Program-made: the position numbers and the translations under genes
The notes under the pieces: model-generated
Seen by the model: the letters and a program-made list of their open reading frames with translations, nothing else
What the model was told of the DNA's origin: nothing
Databases searched by the model: none
Origin: Ustilaginoidea virens
Taxonomy: Eukaryota; Ascomycota; Sordariomycetes; Hypocreales; Clavicipitaceae
Length of the DNA stretch: 64,000 nt
Assembly: GCF_000687475.1 (NCBI RefSeq)
Contig: NC_057320.1
Span: 4,154,001-4,218,000, forward strand
Reading direction: 5' to 3'
Shown: one piece after another, positions 35,621-47,189 of the stretch
Layout: every line of letters begins with the position of its first letter
Numbering within the stretch: the first letter of the stretch is position 1

Positions 35621-38600
35621 TTAGCAGGCCTTAAGACCTAGTAACTCGCGGAACCTAGTAAATTTAGGGCCCGATAGTGGCTTCGTAAGACCGTCAGCAG
35701 GCATACTATTAGTAGGTAAATAGGTAATTTTAACTAAGCCTAGCTAGGCTTGCTCCCTAATATACCGGAATTTTAATAGCGTATGCTTAGTGCGAGCATG
35801 CTAATTAGGGTCGTTAGAATTTGAAATGGAGCCCTGGTTATCGCAGTATAGCGGTATAGGGCGTAAAATATCAATTTCTAGCTCCTTATAAAGGTTAGAA
35901 AGCTACTATACCTCGCGGATAGTCTTAAGTAATGTATTAGATTCAGCTTCTAAAGTAGATAGCACTACTAAAGAGGCTCGCTTAGAACGCCAGCTAATAG
36001 GACCACTATTAATAGTAGTTAGGAAGCCTCCAGTAGATTTAGAGGTTTCTTTATAGCCAGCAAAGTCGCTATTAGAATAAGCGGCTATAATAGGCTGTTG
36101 GTTGCTTTTAGTAGTACTAAAGCAAATAGCTAGGTTCTCAGTGCCTTTAAGGTAACTAAAGCTGCCTTTTGTAGCATTTAGATGCATATTAGTTGCTTTC
36201 GATATAAACCGAGAAAGGTATTGGATAGGAAATGCTAGGTCGGGCCTAGTTATCATCATAAGCCACATTATAGTGCTAGTAAGGCTCTAATAAAGGCTCT
36301 GATTAGTAGGGCTAAGATCTTTTCCACTAGATTCATTTAGAATCCCTGGTTGAAGTGGAATAAGCTAAGGTTTAGTATCCTATAAGCCGAATTTAGCTAA
36401 AACCTCTGCTATAAATTGGGCTTAGTATAGCCACAATAGACCTTCCTTCCTATTTCGTATAATCTGTACACCTAGGAAGAAGGAAGCCGGACCGCGGTCT
36501 TCTATAGTATAGACCTTATAGAATTTCCTTTTTAGCTGGTTAATATAAGTTATATTTAGACTAATTAATAGGCAATCGTTAACATAAGTGACGATAAAGG
36601 TGCTGGTTTGCTTATTATAAAAGACGGCAGTATTAGAAGCTAAAGGTAAAAAACCTTCACTAGAAATTAGGTCTTTTAGCCGGTATTGCCATTCGCGGGG
36701 TGCTTATTTTAGCCCGTATAGGGCCTTCTTTAGCAAGATAGCTTGCTTAATAGAAGGGTTAAATCCAGCTTCTTTAAGTAAAGTTAGTAGCCATTAGCGC
36801 TATATATTAGACCAAAGCTTACTATCAGTTAGTAGACTTTCCGTAAATTCAAGAAATCCATCAAGGATATCCATATAAATAGTCTCAGAAAGTTCACTAT
36901 TTAGGAAGGCGCCTATAAAGTCGATCTGCTCTATTTCCCAGTTATTACTAGCAGCTAAAGCTAGTATAACCCTCTAGGTAGGTGGGATAAAGGTAGAAGC
37001 ATAAGTATACTAGAAGTCCTTTCCTTCGACCTGCATAAAGCCCTTAACAACTAATCTAGCCTTATATTTTATAGGCTGATTATTAGCATCCTTTTTAACC
37101 CGAAAAACAGGCCTATTGCGTATAATTTTCCTATCAATAGGAACGCTAGACTTAGGAATAAACTAGAAAACTTTAGTATCCAAAAGCTACTCGAATTCCT
37201 TAAATAGTGCCTTTATCCAAAGGTCTTTTTCTTTTTCAGGGCATCATAGCACATCCTTCCAGCTATTAGGCGTACTATTAGGGGCCTTTTTAACTAGCTT
37301 ACGCTTAGCTGCATAGCAGGAATCCCATATCAGGTGGTATAAATCCTAATTAGGGAATAAGTCGGTAGGGCTAGTAGGGTCAGTAGGGCTAGCAGGTATA
37401 GCAGGGCCAGCAGGGCCAGCAGGGCCAGCAAGGTCGGCAGGAGTAAGGCTAATAAGGATATCTATAAGGTCATCCTTTGCAGTAGCCAGGGACTATAATA
37501 TAGGACGGTTATCTAAGGTAAGACGGTTATCCAAGGTAGCATTAGTATTAATAACGCTAGTATTAGTAGGGTCCGGCATGCTTTCCAGGTCATCCGGTAT
37601 AGCATTAGTATTAGTAATGCTAGTAAGGTTAGTAGAGTTAGTAGGGTCAGGAATGCTTTCTAGATCATCTAATAAAATAGCAGGTTCTCTACTAAATACC
37701 CCCTTTAAACCTATATTTTGCCCTCTATAAAAGTCTCCTTCTAGGCTATTAGAAATAGGGCCTATACCTTCATTTTGATGAATAAAGGTAATAAAAGTTA
37801 TTTTAGTAACAACCTTCTTCTTTAGAAGGTAGACTAGGTAAGTATTATTACCTAGAGTGGTAAGGAGTCTACCAGGCTCAGTATGGGGCGCTAATTTGCG
37901 GCTTTTTACACGCTTTTCGTGTGGTATAAGTACTTCAATAGCTACTCCAATAGCCCTAAGGTTAATAAGATCAGGGTAGTGCTCCGGCGTAATATGGTCA
38001 TAATCCTTTAATAGCTCCTAATAGGGGCTAGAAGGTCTATTAGTAACAGCTATTATATTTACTAGCATAACAACGCCAGTAATTACAGTAGACCAGAGGT
38101 TAGATAGAAGCCTTAACCAGGCCATAGTAGCACGTAGCCTATTAGCTATAACCCTAATGGACCGCTCAGCTAGGCCATTTTATTCGTAAATATAAGGGCA
38201 AGATGTATTAAAAGTTATACCCTATTCGATAAGCCAATCACTAAGCATTTTATTAATTTCATTTCCACCATCATAATGGAATTCAATAGGCGTTTTACCA
38301 TATCTAACCTATAGGCTCTGTATAAAGCTCTGTAATGCTTTAAATACAATAGTGCCTTCCCTATTAGGCAGTAAGTATAGCCAACGAAATCGGGATTTTC
38401 TGTCCACTAATATAAGGGCAACAGGTCGTTTATTATATGGCATAGGTGATATAGCAAAAGTATCACCTTCTATAATATCCAGGCATTTAGCTAGATTTAG
38501 AATCGTATCTTTAGAAGGTCTTCTAACCTTCTTAGCCTATATACAGGCTAGGCAGCGAAAATCAGCATCTTTAACCTTATTAAGGTTAGGAAGACCAGGG

Positions 38601-40588
38601 GTATTAGCATAAGTCTTTTTAAGTAGCTGAATACCTATATGCCCTAGCCGTATATGCTAAATGCCGGCTAACTATAATAACTTCTGATATTCTGTATCAG
38701 CAGCTATAGGGGCAGGAGTAGGGCTAATAGCCACTACGGGATTTTCGCTAGTCGTAATAGCGGGCTCTTCGCTAGTCGTAATAGCGGGAGAGTTAGTAGT
38801 AGGGCTAATAGCCTCTATAGGTTCCTTACTAATTGCAGTAGTAGGAACAGGGGTAATAGTGGTATCCTCAGGATTACTATAATCAGCAGGGTTAGTAGGG
38901 CTAGGGACCTCTACTATTATACTATTAATAACAGTATAATAGCTGCAAGGTTGATGCAGTAGTGGTGTATCTATTCCTTTCTGTGGAAGGAAAAAGCCGT
39001 ATTTTTTAAAGTTAAAAATGCCGATGCATTTACGGCTTGCTAACCAAAGCTGATTTTTAATTAATACCCCTTTAGCGGCATAGTGCTTTACACCGCTAAT
39101 AATATTAATATCTAAGGTAGGAATATATAGGGCATTCTTAAGCTCTATAATACCCCATTTGGTAGGATTAACGCCCTATAGTACAGTAAATTGTGCCATG
39201 CCCCAACCAATAGGAGAAATAGGGCCACCACCAGTAGTAATAATAGGCTTATCATCCTTCTTAAAGTAGTAAAAAGTGGTGAAATACTTCTTATTATTAA
39301 TAATATAATAAGTGGAGCCTATATCGTAAAGGAGGGCATCCTTAGGGGTCCTACCGCCTAATTTAGCACTATAGCTTATATCAGTAGATATAGATAAAGA
39401 AGAATAAGATATATTAATATCCTAAGTATTATAGTTGCCTATAATAAAAGCCTCAACATCTTGCTATTTGCTGTAGTCCTATTTCTTCTTCTATTGCTGC
39501 TTCTTTTTCCTATTATTAGTAGAATTATTCTTACTATTATTATTAGTAGAAGCGGCATTAGCAGACCCTTTATTCTTAAAGTCCTTAGAAGCCTTAAGCT
39601 GCTTAGGGTTATTATTAGCAGCTACCTTATTAGACCCTTTAGAATGCTGTTCTTCTAGTAGGTCAACCATAAAATACTAGAGGTTAAATTTGCTGCTATT
39701 AATAATACCTTAGGCGCTATAAGCCCTAATTATAGAGCGTTAGTATTCAGTCTAACGGGTAAATACCCCCTCTATAGCCCAAAGATACTGGTTAATTTAG
39801 TCAAAAGAGTCGATCTTAGAACCTAGGATTCTAAGGCGAGATATATAGCTATTAAATTCGCTGTTAAAAGCCTCTAAAGTGCCTTTATAACCGGTAAATA
39901 TAAGGGTGTAAAACGTAGGGTATAAGTATGCCCGCTATACTTCTAGTGAGTAGTAGTACTGGGCCACCAGTAAAAGGTAGGCTTCCTCTAGGTTATTACA
40001 CCAGTCTATAGCCTCTGCAGCTTCTTCACCACAGCTATTCTTTAGCATTAGTAGTAAAAGTGCCTGCTCAGACTTATTAAAGTGCTTTGCTATAGAGGGG
40101 TCGTTAACAAAATTAGCTATTTTAAAGGCCCTAAGTTGTATTATAAGGGCCTGCTTCTACTGGTCGAAATTATAGGGGCTTTTTAGCTTTTAGGACTCCT
40201 TAAAGCAGTTAGCAGTCTTAGCTAATTCCTTAATAGCCCCATCATTAATTTGGTTAGTAATAGTTATTAGTAGCATTATATAAATAGGCTCTTTACCCTT
40301 ATATTTTATAGGAGTAGAAGGTTAGTCGATTTCCATAACGTCAGCTTCACTATTATTATCTTTAGTAGTAGTCTTAGTGGAAGGTCCAGCTTCAGTGGCT
40401 TTAGTAGGCTTCTTATTAGTAGCCTAGGTAGCCTGGGTGTCGTTATTTTGCCTACTAACTAGGCCCTATATAAGGTCAGTTAGTATATTCATTTGGGATT
40501 TCATATCGTCCATATCTAGCTGTAGCTGTGCATTAGTATTAACTTTAGTATCGGATTCAGGGACCTTATAGGATCCTAACTCTGCCAT
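35621..40588 (-). pseudogene. COP1-D gag-pol polyprotein remnant
   Basis: Gag starts at ATG 40586-40588 (MAELGSYK). The protease, integrase, Pro-rich linker (about 37360-37640), RT and RNase H order matches COP1-C. The RT catalytic box reads YVND (36575-36586), where COP1-C has YIDD, so the first catalytic Asp is lost. An uninterrupted RNase H piece at 35906-36268 begins MWLMMITRPDLAFPIQ and contains SDFAGYKETSKSTGG-like sequence. Stop at 35621-35623. More RIP stops than COP1-C. Confidence 0.85.
38744..38791 (-). repeat. 24-bp tandem repeat, two copies, in the COP1-D pol spacer
   Basis: Two units of TTCGCTAGTCGTAATAGCGG plus CTC/AGA; homologous to the three-copy array of COP1-C at 9212-9283. 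Confidence 0.88.
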
Positions 40589-40849
40589 AGTGGGCAAAAA
40601 AGGTTTAAAAATCCGTTGAAAAATAGTACCGATAGTTATAAAAACAGAGGAATAACTAGCTAAATAGCTAGCAAAATAGTCGAATAACTAGTAAAATAAC
40701 CGAGTAACTAGCTAAACAGCTAGTAAATATAGTAGCTAGTAGCCTACTATAAAAGGTAACCGCAGAATATAGCGGCAGGTCTCAATATAAAAAAGCACGG
40801 ATGCCGTAGGCGTTATGCAAGTCCGTATTATAGCGTTGGTATTCAAGGT

Positions 40850-40965
40850 GCTTATATAGTGCCGTAATATAAAGGTGCCGTAAGTGCCGTAGGTGCCATA
40901 GGTGCCGTAGGTGCCGTAAGTGCTATAGGTGCCGTAATATAAAAGGTGCCGTAAATGCTGTACCA
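40850..40965 (-). repeat. leader minisatellite of COP1-D
   Basis: Tandem GTGCCGTAG/GTGCCATAG units in the untranslated leader; more copies than COP1-A. The minus-strand frame 40736-40966 is only a repeat translation. Confidence 0.8.
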
Positions 40966-41347
40966 AAAGTGCTATAAGTGGAAGAGTATAATAGGTGCCG
41001 TACAGTGCAGTAGGTGTCGTACACTAGGTGCAAAGGTGTTATACAGTGGTATAGTATGGTAGATATCACACTATAAAATCCGTAGGTGCCGTAGGTTACG
41101 CCGAAAATAACATAAGGTTACGCTAAAAGTGCCGTAAGGTTACGCTATAAGTTGCCGTTAGGTACGCCGTTGATTGCCGCAGGGTAATACCGTAGGTAAT
41201 AAGGGTAAGCCAAAGGTGATAATAGGTAAGCCGAAGTTAATAAAGGTAAGCCGAAGATACCAAAGGATAGCTATATTAGTAGTACTAATAAGCAAAAGAG
41301 ACCAAGGGGTAAACACAAAAAGGTAGGGTTAAAACAAAGAAGTAAAA

Positions 41348-41362
41348 CCCGGGCTCATAACC
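41348..41362 (-). other. primer-binding site of COP1-D
   Basis: CCCGGGCTCATAACC on plus, next to the 5' LTR; identical to COP1-C. Confidence 0.72.
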
Positions 41363-42106
41363 TATTGCAATTCTCAAGGTCACTATAAAAGCAGAGCCTT
41401 ACTAGCTAGCTAGATGGCACAAGACTGTCTGCGACCTATGAACTAATCTTAGTATAAATACTAGATTTTTCACTAAGTCCTAAGACTATACAAGTGCTAT
41501 AAAGCAGGGCAAGTGTAAAGGCAAGGCAAATATAAGATAACCAAAAACGCAGGGAAGGTGGAAATTAAGAGGCATATAGTGCATTAACAGGTTCGATTGT
41601 GCTGCCCTTCTACTATCTAGAAAGAAGGGGAAAAGCTATCCTATATATACACGAAGGAGGGGTGGGCCCAGGCATCCAAGGTAGCCAGTAAGAAAGCTCC
41701 CTGTAATGCTCGCTATAATACGTCAGCAACCCCGCTATATCCGACCTTTCCAACCACCCTAACCACCGCACTAGTAATTAGTCACCGCACTAGTAACTAA
41801 CCACCACACTAGTGGACTAGCCACCACGCTAGTAGGCCACCACGCTAATTTAGCAATGCCATACCACGCTAGTAGGCCGCCACCACGCTAGTAGGCAACC
41901 ACGCTAATTTAGCAATGCCACACCTTTTCAACAAGGCCTACCTTACTTGATATACAGTAAATAATCCACTGAAAATCCTTAAGGTAGAAGGCAAAGGCCT
42001 AAGGTAATACTACCATAAGTCCAAGAGGCGGTATAAGGGCCAGAAGGTTAGTAGGCCAGTAGGGCATAAGGCCAGCAGCCTAGTAGGCTACTATAGGATT
42101 TTAACA
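41363..42106 (-). repeat. 5' LTR of COP1-D (744 bp)
   Basis: Same length as the partner LTR. TATA-like TATATATA at about 41641-41648 with the GC-rich CCACCCCTCC element beside it on the minus strand. Confidence 0.93.
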
Positions 42107-42111
42107 GCTTA

Positions 42112-42712
42112 CAATAGAGGTAGGGACTTAAGATTTACTAATAGGCTTTACGATAGGCTAGACCGGGTCTCACTATAAAAAGAGTTAGCAGCTAATTACA
42201 ATAGAGATAGAATTCGCTAAGGAATACTAATGCAAGCGGGATAAAAATAATGCTTTAACCGATTAGTATATAATACAGACTTAATACGGGATAAAATTTA
42301 TAACGATAGGGACCTTCGATACTTATTGATAGCCTTAATAAGAAGAAGGGAAGAAAGAAAAGAGCTCTAATAAGGAAAAATAAAGACTATAAAGAGATTT
42401 CTAGCCGGCAGCTAGCGAAAATTTTTTTATAATATTCCTAGCTATATCGGTCAACCTTTAGCTAGCGGCGCAATAACAAACTTCCACGCGCTTCCACTAT
42501 ACTATTCCTAATTAATAACTGTACGACTCCTATCAATTGTATAGCTATATCTACTACGGTTATAGATGAATCCTTCTTATACCTGGCAATTAGCCTATAT
42601 ACGGATTTAAGGATATTGCGATATAGTAATTGGCGATATAATTAGTCCCTAGCGGAGGATTGATTGATAATAGAAGGCGATTTTTCTGACTCTAAGGCGG
42701 AGAAGGGGGGTA
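42112..42712 (+). pseudogene. extra reading frame of CHR1, second part
   Basis: Continues the 34755 frame (NAYNRGRDLRFTNRLYDRLD) through a highly charged region (LIRRREERKEL) to about 42530. An overlapping sense frame then stays open to the polypurine tract, ending DFSDSKAEKGG. CHR2 ends its equivalent frame with SSDSKVEEGG, the only clearly conserved motif. The tract AAGGCGGAGAAGGGGGG (42694-42710) is thus coding and also primes plus-strand synthesis. Confidence 0.6.
42694..42712 (+). other. polypurine tract of CHR1
   Basis: AAGGCGGAGAAGGGGGG followed by TA and the LTR start; matched by AAGGTGGAGGAGGGGGG in CHR2. Confidence 0.85.
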
Positions 42713-42954
42713 TATTACAGGCTCGGGCTACGCCCGCGCCATAATATAGCTAGGACTTAGGCTATGCCCGCGACTAGCCTTAGGAGTATCGGCATAGGGT
42801 CACGAGGGCTGGCTAAGGACTCGGCCTATACTATATATAGGCATAAATAGGCTATTTAGAGGCCCCTATTCGGGCCCTCTCTCTTTCCTCCTTAGTCTAT
42901 TTAATATATTCATTCGACGCCTATTCGCAGTAGCCCTAGGGCCAGTCCTTTACA
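42713..42954 (+). repeat. 3' LTR of CHR1 (242 bp)
   Basis: TATTACAGGCTCGGGC to CCTTTACA, followed by target duplication GGACT. Confidence 0.92.
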
Positions 42955-43338
42955 GGACTCGACATTTTGCTATTTACTGCTAGAGTCCTATTTCTTCTTC
43001 TATTGCTACTTCTTTTTCCTATTATTAGTAGAATTATTCTTGCTATTATTAGTAGAAGCGGCGTTAGTATTAGTAGGGCTAGTAGCCTCTATAGGGTCCT
43101 TACTATTCATATTAGTAGGACCGGAGATAGTAGGGCTAATAGCCTCTACTAGTTCCTTACTAATTATAATAGTAGGAACGTTACTATTGCGCCTACTAAC
43201 TAAGACTTATATAAGGATAGTTAGGGTTTTCATCTGGGACTTTATATAGTCCATATCTAGCTGTAGTTGTACAGTAAGATTAGCTTTAGAGTCGGAATCC
43301 AAAGTGGCCTTATAAGTGGAAGGCCTAGACTGTGCCAT
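42955..43338 (-). pseudogene. COP1-B gag, internally deleted and chimeric
   Basis: Start ATG at 43336-43338 (MAQSRPSTYKATLD). The segment between ATG and the Asn/Lys-rich end is only about 370 bp, against about 1.13 kb in COP1-C, so most of gag is missing. In its place is a Ser/Pro/Thr-coding stretch (about 43060-43190) that resembles the pol spacer of COP1-C at about 9290-9350. The copy was therefore already defective before later insertions. Confidence 0.7.
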
Positions 43339-43569
43339 TATAGTGGTTAAAAGTAGTTAAAAATGGTGCTAATAGCTGTAGGAACAGATGAATAACCAGC
43401 TGAATAGCTAGCAAAATAGTCGAATAACTGGTAAAATAGCCAGTAAATATAGTGGCTAGTAGCCTACTATAAAAGGTAACCGTAGAGTATAGCGGCAGGT
43501 CTCAATATAAAAGCACAGATGCCGTAGGCGTTGTGCAAGTCCGTATTATAGCGTTGGTGTTCAAGGTGC

Positions 43570-43695
43570 TTATATAGTGCCGTAATATAAAGGTGCCGTA
43601 AGTACCGTAGGTGCCGTAAATACCGTAGAAGCCAGGTGCCGTAGGTGCCGTAGGTGCCATAATATAAAAAGGTGCCGTAAGTGCCGTACCAAAGG
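43570..43695 (-). repeat. leader minisatellite of COP1-B
   Basis: GTGCCGTAG-type units, again with a different copy number and order. Confidence 0.75.
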
Positions 43696-44073
43696 TGCTA
43701 TAAGTGGGAGAGTATAACAGGTGCCGTATAGTGCAGTAAGTATCGTGCACTAGGTGTAAAAGTGTTATACAGTGGTATAGTGTAGTAGATATTACACTAT
43801 AAAATCCGTAGGTGCCGTAGGTTACTCCAAAAATAACGTAAGGTTACGCTAAAAGTGCCGTAAGGTTACGCCGTAAGTTGCTGTTAGGTACGCCATTGAT
43901 TGCCGCAGGGTAATACCGTAGGTAATAAGGGTAAGCCAAAGGTGATAATAGGTAAGCCGAAGTTAATAAGGATAAGCCGAAGATACCAAAGGATAGCTAT
44001 ATTAGTAGTACTAATAAGCAAAAGAGACCAAAGGGTGAATACAAAAAGGTAGGGTTAAAATAAAGAAGTAAAA

Positions 44074-44088
44074 CCCGGGCTTATAACC
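44074..44088 (-). other. primer-binding site of COP1-B
   Basis: CCCGGGCTTATAACC on plus, directly beside an LTR end that still reads TGTTGC, the unmutated TG...CA terminus. Confidence 0.68.
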
Positions 44089-44863
44089 TGTTGCAATTCT
44101 CAAGGTCACTATAAAAGCAAAGCCTTACTAGCTAGCTAGATAGCACAAGACTGTCTGCGACCTGTGAACTAATCTTAGTATAAATACTAGATTTTTCACT
44201 AAGTCCTAAGACTATACAAGTGCTATAAAGCAGGGCAAGTGTAAAGGCAAGGCAAATATAAGATAACCAGAAACGCAGGGAAGGTGGAAGTTAAGAGGCA
44301 TGTAGTGCATTAACAGACTCAATTGTGCTGCCCTTCTACTATCTAGAAAGAAGGGGGAAAGCTATCCTATATATATACGAAGGAGGGGTGGGCCCAGGCA
44401 TCCAAAGTAGCCAGTAAGAAAGCTCACCGTAATGCTCGCTATGCCACGTATATGATACGTCAGCAAACCCACTATATCCGGCCTTTCCAACCACCCTAAC
44501 CACCGCATTAGTAACTAGCCATTACGCTAGTAGACTAACCACCACGCTAGTATACTAGCCACCACACTAGTAGACTAGCCACCACGCTAGTGACTAACCA
44601 CCACACTAGTGGACTAGCCACCATACTAGTAGGCCGCCACCACGCTAATGGGCTACCACGCTAATTTAGCAATGTCACACCTTTTTAACAAGGCCTACCT
44701 TACTTGATATACAGTAAATAATCCACTGAAAATCCTTAAGGTAAAAGGCAAAGGCCTAAGGTAAGACTACCATAAGTCCAAGAGGCGGTATAAAGGCCAG
44801 AAGGTTAGTAGACCAGTAGGGCATTAGGCCAGCAGCCTAGTAGGCTACTATAGGATTTTAAAA
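44089..44863 (-). repeat. 5' LTR of COP1-B (about 775 bp)
   Basis: Longest COP1 LTR here because it has extra copies of the CCACCACGCTAGT/ACTAGTAGACTAGCC repeat (about 44510-44640). The outer end reads GGATTTTAAAA in place of GGATTTTAACA. Confidence 0.88.
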
Positions 44864-45569
44864 GAGCTTCTACTAGCTATTTAGTAAGCGTATTCCTATT
44901 AATAAGGATCGAGTCTATTTGTACTAATCGCTTATATAACATAAAGATTTTATTGAACTATTCCTCTATATTATATTTTCTAAGGTTATATTGTATAGCT
45001 TGTTTGAATTTTTCTTTGAGGTGTTCCCGGATAATAAGCTGAACCGGTTGTATACGTTTTATTAGGCGTTAAATTTTTCCTCGAATGCTCCGATCGCCTG
45101 CTACTAATATCTTATAGCTAGGGCTTAGCATTAATTTAAACCATGCTGTATACGCTCGAAGATTCCGACTAAATATTATATAACAGTCGTTCTGAAAGTT
45201 ATACTAAATATTGGCTTGTTTTATCTATTCTGTAGTAGTAATACTACTAGGGCGTTGTATCGGCTTAAAGTAGTGGTTTTCTTTAATATTCTCGATTTGC
45301 TATGGCTGGATTATTCTTATTCTCACCAGGGTAGGTAATAGTACTGCCGATAATGCCCTAGCTGCCGATGTAGCTTTAGTATTTACAGAAGGGGTACGAT
45401 CTGCAGCTTCTATTGATAAATCGGCTGTTGCTATAGATATTAGTATTAATGCTGATGCCTGTGTAGAATAGATAGGTTTATCTAATTCCTATGCCGGTAG
45501 AAGGGGTATATTTAGTATCGCCGAGCCCTTAGGGTTAATAAATATCTAAATATCATCCTCTAAAATACG
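44864..45569 (-). pseudogene. gag-like gene remnant, C-terminal part
   Basis: About 235 codons are open on the minus strand except for roughly eight TAG/TAA stops at likely Gln/Trp positions; the plus-strand frames are much worse. The C-terminal half is basic and helical (RLIKRIQPVQLIIREHLKEK, then a segment EEWFNKIFMLYKRLVQIDS if one TAG is Trp), reminiscent of copia-type gag. The N-terminal half is Ala/Ser/Thr-rich. The frame continues at 60476-60600 across the CHR2 insertion and is cut at 44863 by COP1-B. It could be gag of a fourth copia family or an unrelated host gene; no LTR or primer site for it is seen. Confidence 0.45.
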
Positions 45570-45574
45570 TTTTT

Positions 45575-45818
45575 TATTACGGGCACGGGCTACGCCCGCG
45601 CCACAATATGGCTAGGACACAAGCTGCGCCCGCGTCTAGCCTAAGAAGGGCGACAGACAGAGTCACGGGACTATACTAGGACTCCAATACGTATCACAAT
45701 TAGGATATAAATAGACTAGATAGAAGGTTCCTATTTAGATCCTTCTCCTTCCTCTTTAATCTATTTAATATATATTATCAATGCCTATTTATAGCCGCCC
45801 TAGGGTTAGTCCTTTATA
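45575..45818 (+). repeat. 5' LTR of CHR2 (244 bp)
   Basis: TATTACGGGCACGGGC to CCTTTATA. The transcript-start motif reads AATCTATTTAA (45758-45768) here, but AGTCTATTTAA in the 3' LTR (60410-60420). Confidence 0.9.
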
Positions 45819-45819
45819 T

Positions 45820-45830
45820 TTAAATAGACT
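45820..45830 (+). other. self-priming primer-binding site of CHR2
   Basis: TTAAATAGACT one base inside the LTR, the exact complement of AGTCTATTTAA in the 3' LTR; same spacing as CHR1. Confidence 0.73.
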
Positions 45831-45869
45831 CTCTCAGCCTTACTATTATAACTCCGTATTATAAAACTA

Positions 45870-46453
45870 ATGATATAAGCGTTATACGATATCGAAATAA
45901 GCATGCCTAATAAGATAGGGGCAGACGGCACGGGGCAGTAGCGCCCCCAATGTAATATATATATCTAAATGCAGCAACTTTCTAAGGAAATGCAATAGAT
46001 TTAATCGCAAATGAACTCTTTATAAGCCTATCTCGTAGAGTAGGTAAGTAAACCCTAATTAGAATACTAATCGGTCTTAATGATATAATAGGGCAGACCT
46101 ATCCCCCCTACTACTTTCGATATGGCTTATACCTAACCTAAGTGTAAGCCGATCCTAATAGGAGATCCTTTTAATGGTAAAAAGATAATATTTATAGCCT
46201 AGCGAACCTTTATACAATATAAGCTAGAGGTCGATAAGGACTTTATTAGGGACGAAAAGATATAGTAGATATTTATTTTCTAGAACCTATCTTTTACGGT
46301 CTAATTATAAATCGCAGCCTTTTTCGAAAATAGTAAGGCCTACGATTATAATATAATAAAGTTCTTTAAATACCTCTAATATCTCTTTAAGGATCTATAT
46401 CGATAGGACTATATAATTATTAAACTTAAGCACTCTTTACGCTAAGGCTCTAA
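45870..46453 (+). pseudogene. CHR2 gag, 5' part
   Basis: ATG 45870, then a gag frame homologous to CHR1 13720-14330 (PILIGDPFNGKKIIFIA-like capsid segment at about 46155-46210), with RIP-type stops. Interrupted by COP3-2 at TCTAA and resumed at 53712. Confidence 0.78.
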
Positions 46454-46795
46454 TGTCGGAATTGCTGTCGCAAGGTGCCCAATTGGGCACAATTGGGCAC
46501 ATTGCGACGGATGTGCCGCGCACACCCGTTGCGCACGATGTGGCCACTTTTGCCCCTTTACCCCTAAGCCCGGTAGGGCACGCGGGCAGCCCGGCCCGAC
46601 TGCGCCGATGCACGTGACAACGGCATACGCACAAAAAGACCACATCGTATAATTACTCTTTTGCTTCCTTTCTTTCCTCTTAGTTAGTCAATCATAATTA
46701 AAGAAGTAATTATACCTTTAACTGGTGACCTTACGGTATATGATACCACGCGCGCAACCCTACGTACAACTAGGTACCCCGAGTTTATATTAACA
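46454..46795 (+). repeat. 5' LTR of COP3-2 (342 bp)
   Basis: TGTCGGAATTGC to TATATTAACA, intact TG...CA termini. The palindrome GTGCCCAATTGGGCAC is partly duplicated (a second AATTGGGCAC), explaining the extra length over COP3-1. Just inside lies GTGGTGATAATTACCAC, a short hairpin; no tRNA match for a primer site is obvious. Confidence 0.93.
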
Positions 46796-47103
46796 CTGAT
46801 TAGTGGTGATAATTACCACTCATAGGATAATTACATCCCGTAAAGAATGGTGCATTATAGATTAGCAAGATATTAATTTCGAAGAGGCAGTTGAGCTTTC
46901 TTAGCTATGCTAACTAGAGGGAGAACGATTTATGACCTCTCCTTCCCTTTATCTATCACGAGGAAGAAACTTATGCTAAATATTACGATCTTTAAAGATA
47001 CCCTTAGTATCTAGGAAGAATGATTTATAACTTCTTCCTATTCTTTCTTTCTTTTACTACTATGGTAAAAGCCCTCTTAAATCTTGTACTCCTTATAATA
47101 TAT

Positions 47104-47115
47104 CCCCCCCCCCCC
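47104..47115 (+). repeat. C12 tract in the COP3-2 leader
   Basis: Twelve C after TTATAATATAT; the same tract with the same flank and length occurs in COP3-1 at 25355-25366. Confidence 0.85.
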
Positions 47116-47189
47116 TCTCTTTAAACCCTTATCTTAATACTATAGCCTTATCATAATAACTATAAGAGCTACCTGAGAGAATATAACGA

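Larger units (their letters stand above)
34756..42106 (-). mobile_element. COP1-D, complete Ty1/copia element
   Basis: LTRs 34756-35499 and 41363-42106 (744 bp each), exact target duplication GCTTA (34751-34755, 42107-42111), length 7351 bp, inserted into the extra frame of CHR1. Same subfamily as COP1-A by its LTR block duplication. Confidence 0.95.
13427..42954 (+). mobile_element. CHR1, Ty3/gypsy chromovirus carrying three nested copia elements
   Basis: LTRs at 13427-13668 and 42713-42954 (242 bp each) with exact target duplication GGACT (13422-13426, 42955-42959). Without COP2, COP3-1 and COP1-D and their duplications the element is about 7.33 kb. Order: LTR, self-priming site, gag, protease, RT, RNase H, integrase, chromodomain, extra frame of unknown function, polypurine tract, LTR. 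All frames carry RIP-type stops and the RT active site reads YLDN. Confidence 0.93.
3762..44863 (-). mobile_element. COP1-B, old copia element broken into three visible pieces
   Basis: The pieces are 3762-5255 (integrase to protease region), 13269-13426 (protease/gag junction) and 42955-44863 (gag, leader, primer site, 5' LTR). They join perfectly once COP1-C (5256-13268, TSD AATAT) and CHR1 (13427-42954, TSD GGACT) are removed. The left part was cut off by COP1-A. The right end (44863) abuts a gag-like pseudogene. This is the oldest COP1 copy in the stack and the host for three later insertions. Confidence 0.88.

Noticed and set aside
33490..42712. Antisense open frame in the post-pol region of CHR1 (Cys-rich segment about 34500) as an accessory antisense gene
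   Set aside because: It is in register with the sense frame, and its number of stops (about 14 in 220 codons) is close to a second antisense frame. The sense frame has much longer stop-free runs and continues across COP1-D in a single frame to about 42,530, so the antisense one is likely its mirror.
46795..46830. A tRNA primer-binding site for COP3 just inside the 5' LTR
   Set aside because: The bases there (CTGATTAGTGGTGAT) match no tRNA 3' end or anticodon arm I can recognise; only a small hairpin is visible, so no primer was assigned.
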